Of a DNA stretch of 64,000 nt, positions 8,289 to 16,506 are shown piece by piece (position 1 is the first letter of the stretch; every line of letters starts with the position of its first letter). The notes under the pieces were generated by a model, which was not told where the DNA came from, ran no database searches, and worked only from the letters and a program-made list of their open reading frames with translations. The position numbers and the translations under genes were made by a program. Source of the DNA: Flavobacterium sandaracinum (GTDB lineage Bacteria > Bacteroidota > Bacteroidia > Flavobacteriales > Flavobacteriaceae). Location: assembly GCF_004349135.1 (NCBI RefSeq), contig NZ_SMFN01000002.1, forward strand, positions 62,001-126,000, written 5' to 3'.

Positions 8289-9479
8289 ATGATTATTGAA
8301 CCAAGAATGAGAGGATTTATTTGTACGACATCACACCCAGAAGGATGCGCGCAAAATGTTAAAAATCAGATAGAATACATAAAATCTAAAGGAGCTGTTA
8401 ATGGAGCAAAAAAAGTCTTAGTGATTGGTGCTTCTACTGGTTTTGGTTTGGCTTCCAGAATTACAAGCGCTTTTGGATGTGACGCAGCAACTATTGGTGT
8501 ATTTTTTGAAAAAGCACCTTCTGAAGGAAAAACGGCTTCGCCTGGTTGGTATAATTCAGCCGCTTTCGAAACCGAAGCACATACTGCTGGATTGTATGCA
8601 AAAAGCATTAATGGAGATGCATTTTCTAATGAAATCAAAAAACAAACAATAGATCTTATAAAAGCGGATTTAGGTCAGGTAGATTTAATTATCTATAGTT
8701 TAGCGTCCCCAGTTCGCATGCATCCTACAACAGGAGTGTTGCACCGTTCTGTTTTGAAACCTATTGGAAGTACCTTTACAAATAAAACCGTTGATTTTCA
8801 CTCTGGAAAAGTATCAGAGATTTCTATCGAACCATGCAGTGGTGACGATATTGAAAATACAGTTGCCGTAATGGGTGGCGAGGATTGGTCGATGTGGATT
8901 GATGCTTTAAAAGCTGAAAATTTATTGGCTCCTGGAGCAACAACGGTTGCGTATTCTTATATTGGTCCCTCATTGACCGAAGCAGTTTACAGAAAAGGGA
9001 CTATCGGTCGTGCAAAAGACCATCTTGAAGCGACGGCTTTTGCTATCACTGATCGTTTAGCCAGTATAGATGGAAAAGCATATGTATCCGTTAACAAAGC
9101 ATTAGTAACGCAGGCTAGTTCTGCTATTCCAGTTATTCCATTGTATATTTCATTGCTTTACAAAATAATGAAAGAAGAAGGAATTCATGAAGGATGTATT
9201 GAACAAATTCAACGTTTGTATCAAGAGAGATTGTACACAGGAAATGAAGTTCCTGTTGATGATAGCGGTAGAATTCGGATTGATGACTTAGAAATGCGTT
9301 CGGATGTTCAGGAAAAAGTAGCTAAATTGTGGATCCAGGCCGTAACTGAAAACTTAGCTGAAATAGGGGATTTAGAAGGATACAGAAAAGATTTTTATAA
9401 TTTATTTGGATTTGATGTTGCAGGTGTAGATTATAAGGCGGAAACAAACGAAGTAGTAAATATCGAAAGTATTGCCTAA
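8289..9479 (+). CDS. fabV: Trans-2-enoyl-ACP/CoA reductase (FabV)
   Basis: A 396-residue NADH-dependent enoyl reductase catalysing the last reduction of the fatty-acid elongation cycle. The FabV hallmark Y-x8-K is present as Y234 and K243 (YRKGTIGRAK), and the dinucleotide-binding loop VIGASTGFG lies at residues 45-53. Length (about 400) is that of FabV rather than the shorter FabI. FabV enzymes are known for low sensitivity to triclosan. The gene appears monocistronic and ends in the terminator at 9532-9560. Confidence 0.96.
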   Translation: MIIEPRMRGFICTTSHPEGCAQNVKNQIEYIKSKGAVNGAKKVLVIGASTGFGLASRITSAFGCDAATIGVFFEKAPSEGKTASPGWYNSAAFETEAHTAGLYAKSINGDAFSNEIKKQTIDLIKADLGQVDLIIYSLASPVRMHPTTGVLHRSVLKPIGSTFTNKTVDFHSGKVSEISIEPCSGDDIENTVAVMGGEDWSMWIDALKAENLLAPGATTVAYSYIGPSLTEAVYRKGTIGRAKDHLEATAFAITDRLASIDGKAYVSVNKALVTQASSAIPVIPLYISLLYKIMKEEGIHEGCIEQIQRLYQERLYTGNEVPVDDSGRIRIDDLEMRSDVQEKVAKLWIQAVTENLAEIGDLEGYRKDFYNLFGFDVAGVDYKAETNEVVNIESIA

Positions 9480-9531
9480 TTAGAAGCATCTCTACTACTG
9501 GAAATAGAGGAATAAAATATAAACTATTTTA

Positions 9532-9560
9532 AAACCATCAACTGTAAGTTGGTGGTTTTT
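9532..9560 (+). terminator. Rho-independent terminator after fabV
   Basis: AAACCATCAACT (9532-9543) pairs with AGTTGGTGGTTT (9547-9558) through one G-T pair around a 3-base loop, and a T-run follows. It ends the fabV transcript. Confidence 0.85.
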
Positions 9561-9631
9561 TTATGGAGAAAGATTATATTTGTTAAAATTTTCAAATTCC
9601 AAAATACAATACTAATACGACATTATAATTT

Positions 9632-10633
9632 ATGCTGTTTTCCTTAATAATTCCAGTTTATAATCGGCCAGATGAAGTGGACGAACTCTTAGAAAGCTTA
9701 ACTCATTCCACCTATAAAGAGATATTTGAAATTGTACTTGTGGAAGATGGTTCTACTTTAGTATGTAAGGAAGTGGCACAAAAGTATGGTGATAGACTTG
9801 ATATTTCATATTATTATAAAGACAACTCTGGTCCTGGTGATTCTAGAAATTACGGTATGAAAAAGGCTAGAGGAGATTATTTTATCATTTTTGATTCGGA
9901 TTGTATTATTCCAAAAGAATATTTATCAGTCGTTGACACCGCTTTAAAGCAAGACTATGTTGATTGTTTTGGTGGACCAGACCAAGCTTTAGACAGTTTC
10001 TCGGACATACAAAAAGCAATCAATTTTGCTATGACTTCCTTTCTTACAACCGGTGGAATAAGAGGTGGTTCGGAGAAAATAGGGAAGTTTCAACCTAGAA
10101 GTTTTAATATGGGATTGTCTCGTAAAGGGTTTGAAGCATCCAAAGGTTTTGGAAACATTCATCCTGGTGAAGATCCAGATTTATCGATTCGTTTGTGGAA
10201 TTTAGGATTTGAAACTAAACTTTTCCCAAATGCTTACGTGTATCATAAACGAAGAATAGACTGGGATAAGTTTTCCATTCAGGTAAATAAATTTGGCAAA
10301 GCAAGACCCATTTTAAATAGCTGGTATCCAAAATACAGTAAATTGACTTTTTTCTTTCCTTCCATTTTTATTATTGGATTTTTTATCTCCTTTGTATTGA
10401 TGTTAGTTTTTAATTTTGATTCGCTACTTCAATTGTATTTTGTGTACTTTTTGGTACTGTTTTTGGTGTCTTCTTACCAGAATAAGAGTATTAAAATTGG
10501 TTATTTATCTTTAATAGCTGTTTGGAAACAGTTTTATGGGTATGGTTTAGGTTTTATAAAATCCTATTTTAAAGTGATAATTTTAAAGCAAAAACCCCAA
10601 GAAGCTTTTCCTGAATTATTTTTCAAAATATAA
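9632..10633 (+). CDS. Family 2 glycosyltransferase with C-terminal membrane segments
   Basis: A 333-residue GT-A fold glycosyltransferase. The N-terminus shows SLIIPVYNRPDE and VEDGST (nucleotide-sugar site), then the metal-binding DSD (IFDSDCIIP, about residue 90) and GEDPDLSIRLW, an ED motif of the acceptor site. Two hydrophobic helices at about 240-285 anchor it in the inner membrane. Donor and acceptor cannot be told from sequence; cell-surface polysaccharide or glycolipid synthesis is likely. TATATTTG at 9575-9582 is a probable -7 box, with TTG 23 bases before it. coaE starts one base after the stop. Confidence 0.85.
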   Translation: MLFSLIIPVYNRPDEVDELLESLTHSTYKEIFEIVLVEDGSTLVCKEVAQKYGDRLDISYYYKDNSGPGDSRNYGMKKARGDYFIIFDSDCIIPKEYLSVVDTALKQDYVDCFGGPDQALDSFSDIQKAINFAMTSFLTTGGIRGGSEKIGKFQPRSFNMGLSRKGFEASKGFGNIHPGEDPDLSIRLWNLGFETKLFPNAYVYHKRRIDWDKFSIQVNKFGKARPILNSWYPKYSKLTFFFPSIFIIGFFISFVLMLVFNFDSLLQLYFVYFLVLFLVSSYQNKSIKIGYLSLIAVWKQFYGYGLGFIKSYFKVIILKQKPQEAFPELFFKI

Positions 10634-10634
10634 T

Positions 10635-11231
10635 ATGACAAAAATTATTGGATTAACGGGTGGCATTGGAAGCGGGAAAACGACCATTGCTAATTATTTT
10701 CATTCGTGTGGGATTCCAATCTATATTGCTGATGATGAGGCGAGAAAATTAATGCAATCATCAGAAATTGTAGCTGCTATTAAAAATACATTTGGCGATA
10801 TTGTTTTTGAGAATGGCAATATAAATAGAGAAAAACTGGCTAAAATTGTGTTTAATGAACCTGCTAGATTAGCACAACTAAATGCGATTGTTCATCCGGC
10901 AGTAAAAAGACATTTTAAACAATGGCTAGTGGAGAATAAAGCAGCTGCATACATAATATATGAAACAGCCATCTTGTTTGAAAGCGGAAGTTATAAAGAC
11001 TGCGATTTAATCATAACCATCACAGCCCCTGTAGAAACTAGAATTCAGCGTGTTCTTGATCGAGACAAAACGACTCGCGAAGCGATTTTAAAAAGGATGG
11101 ATGCACAATGGAGCGATGAAAAACGAACTGCAAAAAGTGATTTTGTTGTAGAAAATAGTACAATCGAAATTGCCAAACGTGAAGTAGATCAAATTCTTAA
11201 AATTTTAAAGATTAAACAAAAACACACATAG
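10635..11231 (+). CDS. coaE: Dephospho-CoA kinase
   Basis: A 198-residue P-loop kinase that adds the 3'-phosphate in the final step of coenzyme A synthesis. The P-loop GGIGSGKTT is at residues 9-17 and IYIADDEA follows, as in the family. HPAVKRHF and ETAILFESG are also typical, as is the lid region with LDRDKTT. It begins one base after the glycosyltransferase stop, so translation is probably coupled. Length is normal. Confidence 0.96.
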   Translation: MTKIIGLTGGIGSGKTTIANYFHSCGIPIYIADDEARKLMQSSEIVAAIKNTFGDIVFENGNINREKLAKIVFNEPARLAQLNAIVHPAVKRHFKQWLVENKAAAYIIYETAILFESGSYKDCDLIITITAPVETRIQRVLDRDKTTREAILKRMDAQWSDEKRTAKSDFVVENSTIEIAKREVDQILKILKIKQKHT

Positions 11232-11277
11232 GTGTTAATGTTTGGTTAATCTATTATTTAATATATTGTTAAAATAC

Positions 11278-11285
11278 TAAATTTG
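11278..11285 (+). promoter_or_regulatory. -7 promoter box abutting the kinase start
   Basis: TAAATTTG ends only five bases before the ATG at 11291. If this is the -7 box, transcription would begin at or within a few bases of the start codon and the mRNA would be leaderless. No TTG sits at the usual distance upstream. Confidence 0.4.
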
Positions 11286-11290
11286 TTTCG

Positions 11291-12874
11291 ATGAACAAAC
11301 TTTTTTTTAGATTACTTGTTTTATTGATGAGCTTATCCCTTATTGGGATTATTCTTGTACAGGTGTATTGGTTTAATACCTCTTTCAAAAATAATGATGA
11401 GCAGTTTAAATTCCATGTTAAGCAAGTTATTGGTAATGTGGCTGATAAAATTCAAAAGCAGGAAGCGTATAACTTTTATGACAAAATAAATCATTACAAA
11501 GACAGTACCGGAAAAGTACCTAAGAAGGACGACATACTGGAGTTTTATTATGTTCAAAAAAATCCAAGAACAAATAAAACAATTATATATTCAAACAGTA
11601 TAATTTCAGAAGATTATAATATATCACCAACGTTCTTTGATAAAAAATTTGATAGTGAGAAGTTTAAGAGTTTTAGCTCTAAACGGGTTACTGAAGTCTA
11701 TAGCGATAATTCTATTGATAAATCAACCGTAAATAAAAGTTTAATACCAGATATTAGAATTGAGAAAATAGGAAACTTAGACGTTTTAGATAACGCTTCT
11801 TTTGAGATATATTATAAAGATTTTGCATCGGTACTGCCTATTCAAGAAAGAGTTTCAAAAGAAACATTAAGCAAACTAATCAAAAAAGAATTAGAAGAAT
11901 ATGGCGTTAATACTAAATTCGAATTTAGTGTATACAGTAATAATTTAGCCACTAAAGTAAAATCTACTGATTTTAAATACGATAAAGAGGCAACCTATTC
12001 CATTCCGATATTTTCAGATAACGAAGGCAATAGTAAATATCAATTGCTCGTTACTTTTCCTCATAAAAAGAAATTTTTATTGTCTGAATTGGTTAGTGTT
12101 ACCGTACTATCGATCATTTTTACGCTTATTATTTTAATTGCTTACTCTAGTGCTTTGAATCAATTGATTCGCCAACGTCAAATTTCTGAAATCAAAAATG
12201 ATTTTATCAATAACATGACGCATGAGTTTAAAACGCCAATTGCAACAATAAATTTAGCCCTGGATGCCATTAGAAATCCAAAGATAATTGATGATAAAGA
12301 GAAGGTTCTTAGATACCTTCAAATGATAAAAGATGAGAATAAAAGGATGCATGCGCAAGTAGAGAATGTATTGCGTATTTCTAAATTAGAAAAGAAAGAA
12401 TTAAATATTATCAAAGAATCTCATAACATTCATGATATTATAAATGACGCAATAGAACACGTAAATTTAATATTAGAAGATAGGGAAGGAACGATCGTTA
12501 GTCATTTTAATGCGCTTCGAACTACAGTGTTAATAAATGATGTTCATTTTACCAATGTGATTGTAAATATTTTAGAGAACGCCATAAAATATTCTCCAAA
12601 TGTACCAGAAATTGAGGTTTTTACAGAAAATATCAAGGACATGATCATTATCAAAATAAAAGATAAAGGTTTAGGAATGAGTAAAATTGCTCAAAAAAGA
12701 ATTTTTGAGAAGTTTTATAGAGAACATACAGGTGACATCCATAACGTAAAAGGTCATGGTTTAGGTTTAGCGTATGTAAAAAGAATTGTGGATGACCATA
12801 ACGGTCAAGTTTATGTAGAAAGTGAAAAGGGAAAAGGGAGTACCTTCATAATAAAATTACCATTAATAAATTAG
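11291..12874 (+). CDS. Membrane sensor histidine kinase
   Basis: A 527-residue kinase. Transmembrane helices at about residues 5-27 and 267-286 enclose a periplasmic sensor of about 240 residues with no recognisable fold. The cytoplasmic part has the HisKA H-box with H311 (MTHEFKTP), then the ATPase N-box NILENAIKYS, the G1 box KDKGLGMS and the G2 box GHGLGLAY. There is no HAMP domain. It is paired with the regulator three bases downstream. The architecture resembles Bacteroides RprX, but the signal is unknown. Confidence 0.93.
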   Translation: MNKLFFRLLVLLMSLSLIGIILVQVYWFNTSFKNNDEQFKFHVKQVIGNVADKIQKQEAYNFYDKINHYKDSTGKVPKKDDILEFYYVQKNPRTNKTIIYSNSIISEDYNISPTFFDKKFDSEKFKSFSSKRVTEVYSDNSIDKSTVNKSLIPDIRIEKIGNLDVLDNASFEIYYKDFASVLPIQERVSKETLSKLIKKELEEYGVNTKFEFSVYSNNLATKVKSTDFKYDKEATYSIPIFSDNEGNSKYQLLVTFPHKKKFLLSELVSVTVLSIIFTLIILIAYSSALNQLIRQRQISEIKNDFINNMTHEFKTPIATINLALDAIRNPKIIDDKEKVLRYLQMIKDENKRMHAQVENVLRISKLEKKELNIIKESHNIHDIINDAIEHVNLILEDREGTIVSHFNALRTTVLINDVHFTNVIVNILENAIKYSPNVPEIEVFTENIKDMIIIKIKDKGLGMSKIAQKRIFEKFYREHTGDIHNVKGHGLGLAYVKRIVDDHNGQVYVESEKGKGSTFIIKLPLIN

Positions 12875-12877
12875 AAT

Positions 12878-13591
12878 ATGGAAAATGTAAATAAAAAAAT
12901 ACTTTTAGTTGAAGATGACCTTAATTTTGGAGCGGTTTTAAAAGATTATTTAATGTTAAATGATTTTGACGTGACCCTAGCTAAGAACGGAATGGAAGGA
13001 TTTGAAAAATTCAAAAAAGACACTTTCGACTTATGTATTCTAGACGTCATGATGCCTTATAAAGATGGTTATACTTTAGCTAAGGAAATCAGAGAAAAAA
13101 ATAATGAAGTGCCTATTATTTTCTTGACAGCCAAATCGATGAAAGAAGATGTGCTGAAGGGATATAAAGCGGGTGCTGATGATTACTTGAATAAACCTTT
13201 TGATTCTGAAGTATTGTTGATGAAAATCAAAGCGATAATACAAAGAAAATCTTCAGATACTAAAGCAGAACAAATACAGTTTGAGTTCAATATAGGTAAA
13301 TTTCATCTGAATTCTAAACTACGTTTTTTAACGTTTAATAATGAAGAGCCAATAAAATTATCTCCAAAAGAGAACGAATTATTGAAAATGCTGATTCTTC
13401 ATGAAAATGATTTAATGCCAAGAGAATTAGCCTTGACAAAAATCTGGAGAGATGATAACTATTTTACTTCAAGAAGTATGGATGTGTACATCGCTAAACT
13501 TAGAAAATACCTGAAATTGGATGAAAATGTTGAAATTTTAAACATCCACGGAGAAGGATTTAGATTAGTTGTCAAAAATAAAGTAGCATAA
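12878..13591 (+). CDS. OmpR-family response regulator
   Basis: A 237-residue regulator. The receiver domain has phospho-acceptor D56 (CILDVMMP), T84 and K106 (LNKPF). A C-terminal winged-helix DNA-binding domain follows (LSPKENELLKML, then SMDVYIAKLRKYL, then ILNIHGEGFRL). It starts three bases after the kinase and is surely its partner. The pair resembles RprX/RprY of Bacteroides. Its targets cannot be read from the window. A strong terminator follows. Confidence 0.95.
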   Translation: MENVNKKILLVEDDLNFGAVLKDYLMLNDFDVTLAKNGMEGFEKFKKDTFDLCILDVMMPYKDGYTLAKEIREKNNEVPIIFLTAKSMKEDVLKGYKAGADDYLNKPFDSEVLLMKIKAIIQRKSSDTKAEQIQFEFNIGKFHLNSKLRFLTFNNEEPIKLSPKENELLKMLILHENDLMPRELALTKIWRDDNYFTSRSMDVYIAKLRKYLKLDENVEILNIHGEGFRLVVKNKVA

Positions 13592-13601
13592 TAAAGGAAA
13601 G

Positions 13602-13631
13602 AGGCTTCAAGAAATTGGAGCCTTTTTTTTT
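13602..13631 (+). terminator. Rho-independent terminator after the two-component pair
   Basis: AGGCTTCAA (13602-13610) pairs with TTGGAGCCT (13615-13623) across a GAAA tetraloop with one T-G pair, then eight Ts. A textbook terminator. Confidence 0.92.
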
Positions 13632-13640
13632 GGAGCTAAT

Positions 13641-13716
13641 TCCTGCTATCCATTACAATCTTTATTCTCGTTAAAGAAACGAGAATAAAGGATTTCCATT
13701 GCTATCAGGGCTAGGG
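13641..13716 (-). repeat. Dispersed stem-loop repeat, copy B
   Basis: On the minus strand: left box CCCTAGCCCTGATAGCAATG, the sequence GAAATCC with a bulged C, then 12-bp arms (13678-13689 and 13661-13672) around loop TCTTT, then right box GATTGTAATGGATAGCAGGA. It lies between the terminator of the two-component pair and the stop of the convergent thioesterase gene. The arms differ in sequence from all other copies yet pair perfectly. Confidence 0.85.
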
Positions 13717-13782
13717 TTTAGAATGAGTAGATGTGTTTATTTTACATGGGAAAATTTCTCTAAAAATGGCACTAAATACGTA

Positions 13783-14523
13783 TTATTTCCAATTCAGTTG
13801 CAAAGCAAAACTTGTTTTATCACCCTTGGTAATGCTAAACACCGTTTTACTCTCGGAAATAGTTTCGTGTATTAGAACCTTATCCTTCAAAGATAATTCT
13901 TTTAAGAAATTCATCTCAAAACTTTCAATTTTTTGGTTAAGGATTAAGTTTTCGTCTGCTAAATCCAAGCACCACTCTAGATATTTGACATTATTGACAT
14001 GATTTACAATATCTAAATCGGATAAGAATACTGTTTTTTCAAAAACTATTTCTTTGTCATGATCCAAATTAATTTTTGAAAATCCATGTACTGTGGCTTT
14101 GGTATTAGGATAGAGTTCAAAATGATCAAACGGTAAAGCTAAACCTTCAGGACGACGCTTTTCAGTATTGAAAACAGCCCAAAACGTCTCAGATCCTACA
14201 ATTTTTTCTCCGTTAACATGCATTTCTAACGCCCGAACAGAACGGGAGTTTTCCAGTGAATTGATCCATGTTTTTACCGTAACGGTATCTCCCCATTTTG
14301 GTAATTTAGAGATTTCAACACGCATCCTGCTTAAAACCCAAGCTTGATCGAACTCCTGCATGTCTGTAAAACTAATTCCGCCAACTTCAGAATGGGCTGC
14401 AGCGGTTAGTTGCAGAATATTGCATAAATCAGTATACTTTAAAAAGCCATTTGGAGCACATTGCGTAAAATTGATTTCCCAGTCTTTGCTGAGAACAGAG
14501 GTAAAGTTTGGAGATATAGACAT
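13783..14523 (-). CDS. Acyl-ACP thioesterase
   Basis: A 246-residue double hot-dog protein of the acyl-ACP thioesterase family, which releases free fatty acids from acyl carrier protein. The N-terminal hot dog has FLKYTDLCNILQLTAAAHSE and the mid-region WVLSRMRVEISKLPKWGDTV, a typical substrate-tunnel segment. The second hot dog has LDIVNHVNNVKYLEW, which carries the N-x-H type catalytic residues. Length is shorter than in plants because there is no transit peptide. It starts 51 bases after miaA in the same direction. Confidence 0.88.
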   Translation of the reverse strand: MSISPNFTSVLSKDWEINFTQCAPNGFLKYTDLCNILQLTAAAHSEVGGISFTDMQEFDQAWVLSRMRVEISKLPKWGDTVTVKTWINSLENSRSVRALEMHVNGEKIVGSETFWAVFNTEKRRPEGLALPFDHFELYPNTKATVHGFSKINLDHDKEIVFEKTVFLSDLDIVNHVNNVKYLEWCLDLADENLILNQKIESFEMNFLKELSLKDKVLIHETISESKTVFSITKGDKTSFALQLNWK

Positions 14524-14574
14524 AGCTAATTTAAATCGTGTTATATGTGAATTTTGTGCGGCAATTGACGGGCA

Positions 14575-15492
14575 CTATTTCTTAGAATTTATGTATTCAA
14601 TTATTTTTTCAAAGGGAGTTTCAAAATCAAACCATTTGGTGATTTCATTTCTTTTAAACCAAGTGAGTTGGCGTTTGGAGAAGCGTCTAGTATTTTTCTT
14701 TATTTCTTCGATGGCAAATTCCAGTGAAATTTCTCGATTAAAATAACTGAATAATTCCCGATAACCCACAGTTTGTAATGCATTCAATTCTTTATTTGGG
14801 AATAAGGATTTGGCCTCAGCCAGAAGACCTTCGTTCATCATAATGTCCACACGTTGATTGATGCGGTTATAAATGATTTTTCTATCGGCTTCCAAACCTA
14901 TTAAAATAGGAGTGAAGTTGCGACTGTTTTTTTTCTGGTTTAAAAAAGAAGAATATGGTTTTCCAGAACCCATGCAAACTTCTACAAAACGCATCATTCG
15001 TTGCGGATTTTGTAGGGTTTGTGGATTTTCGATGGATAGTGTTTTATAATAATCAGGATCTAAAACTTCGAGTTTTTGTTGTAAATATCCGATTCCCAGT
15101 TTTTCATAATTCGCATTTATATCGGAACGAATCGCAGGATCAATTTCGGGAAATTCATCGAAACCCTTTAGAATGGCGTCAACATACAATCCCGATCCAC
15201 CTACTAAAATGACGTAATCGTTAGTTAAAAAAAGGTCCTCTAGTTTTATGACACCTTCTTTCTCGAAATCTCCTACGGTATAGTTTTCTAAAATAGATTT
15301 ATTTTGGATAAAATGGTGGTTGGCTGCAGCCAATTCTAATTTGCTGGGAACTGCAGTTCCAATAGTCATTTCCTTGAAAAACTGTCGGCTGTCACAGGAA
15401 ATGATGTCGCATTGGAAGTAATTAGCCAATACAATGCTTAGGGCAGTTTTCCCGATAGCAGTAGGTCCAACAATAGTGATTAGGTATTTCAT
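14575..15492 (-). CDS. miaA: tRNA dimethylallyltransferase
   Basis: A 305-residue P-loop enzyme that prenylates A37 of tRNAs reading UNN codons. The P-loop GPTAIGKT is at residues 8-15 and the family signature DSRQFFKEMTIGTAVPS follows. GGSGLYVDAIL and, near the C-terminus, QTVGYRELF and TRRFSKRQLTWFKR are diagnostic. Length is normal. The degenerate repeat copy G lies directly upstream of its start. Confidence 0.96.
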   Translation of the reverse strand: MKYLITIVGPTAIGKTALSIVLANYFQCDIISCDSRQFFKEMTIGTAVPSKLELAAANHHFIQNKSILENYTVGDFEKEGVIKLEDLFLTNDYVILVGGSGLYVDAILKGFDEFPEIDPAIRSDINANYEKLGIGYLQQKLEVLDPDYYKTLSIENPQTLQNPQRMMRFVEVCMGSGKPYSSFLNQKKNSRNFTPILIGLEADRKIIYNRINQRVDIMMNEGLLAEAKSLFPNKELNALQTVGYRELFSYFNREISLEFAIEEIKKNTRRFSKRQLTWFKRNEITKWFDFETPFEKIIEYINSKK

Positions 15493-15498
15493 ATTTTT

Positions 15499-15585
15499 TA
15501 GCCCAGATGGAAACGGAAACCCCGTAGTTATGGAAGTTAGTTTTTCTTGGTGTAAAAGAGCGACTGGAAGAAGCTCCTTTTAAAC
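15499..15585 (+). repeat. Degenerate copy G of the dispersed repeat
   Basis: TAGCCCAGATGGAAACGGAAA matches the left box and GAGCGACTGGAAGAAGCTCC resembles the right box. The middle has no perfect stem and is longer than in the other copies. It fills the gap between miaA and the channel gene. This is a resemblance call; it could also be a conserved leader of miaA. Confidence 0.45.
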
Positions 15586-15651
15586 TATAGAAAAACAACT
15601 GGAATAACGAGGAGTTGCAGAGTACAGCTGGATTGGCTTCAAATTAATAAA

Positions 15652-16482
15652 TTATAGTTCTGTTCCACAATGAAAACAATATTTAGCATTAAATTCATGG
15701 CCTTCGGTACCGCAACTAGAGCATGGATTGACTCTTTGGGCCAATGCTTTTTTACGATTAGTATTTGCAAATTCAGCAGAAACGATACCAGTAGGAACGG
15801 CGATTATTCCGTATCCCATGATCATGACTAACGAGGCAATGGCTTGTCCTAGCGGTGTAATAGGTGAAATATCACCATAGCCAACCGTTGTTAGCGTTAC
15901 TATAGTCCAATAAATACTGATAGGAATGCTAGTGAAGCCACCTTCTTTTCCTTCGACTACATACATGATTGATCCTATTATGATGCTACTAATTAGCATG
16001 AAGTAGATGAAAATAAGAATTTTACCTTTGCTGGCAATTAATGCTTCCCTTAAATGAATGGATTGGCTCGAGAATTGGGGATGTTTTAGAATCTTAAATA
16101 GTCGTAAAAGTCTAAAAGCACGAAATATAGTTAAGATACTGGTTCCAACGAAAAACAGTGATAAATACATGGGTAATGTTGCAATCAAATCGATAACTCC
16201 ATAAAAACTAAAAATATATTTTAATGGTTTATTTATAGAAACAATGCGAAGCAAGTATTCCAGGGTGAAGAAAATGGTGATAATCCATTCTAAAACAATA
16301 AGTTCTTGATGGTATTTTGTGTCGAAACCTTTTACGGTTTCGAGCATAACAATTACTACACTTAGTAGTATCACACCTAAAAGTACGAGATCAAATAGAC
16401 GTCCTGAAGCTGTATTTGTCCCGTAAATTATGATATTAGCTTTTTGTCTGAAGGTGTCAAATTTTGACTTTATTCTTTGCAT
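15652..16482 (-). CDS. Voltage-gated-type potassium channel with C-terminal zinc ribbon
   Basis: A 276-residue inner-membrane ion channel. It has six hydrophobic helices, with a charged S4-like segment (RAFRLLRLFK, about residues 121-130) and the K+ selectivity filter TTVGYGD at residues 198-204 between the last two. The tail carries a compact zinc ribbon: C254, C257, C269 and C272 (CSSC and CFHC). It starts 24 bases after the exonuclease gene and is probably co-transcribed. The zinc ribbon may respond to metal or bind a partner (inference). Confidence 0.9.
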   Translation of the reverse strand: MQRIKSKFDTFRQKANIIIYGTNTASGRLFDLVLLGVILLSVVIVMLETVKGFDTKYHQELIVLEWIITIFFTLEYLLRIVSINKPLKYIFSFYGVIDLIATLPMYLSLFFVGTSILTIFRAFRLLRLFKILKHPQFSSQSIHLREALIASKGKILIFIYFMLISSIIIGSIMYVVEGKEGGFTSIPISIYWTIVTLTTVGYGDISPITPLGQAIASLVMIMGYGIIAVPTGIVSAEFANTNRKKALAQRVNPCSSCGTEGHEFNAKYCFHCGTEL

Positions 16483-16506
16483 ACTTTAATAGGGATTGAC
16501 ATGCGT

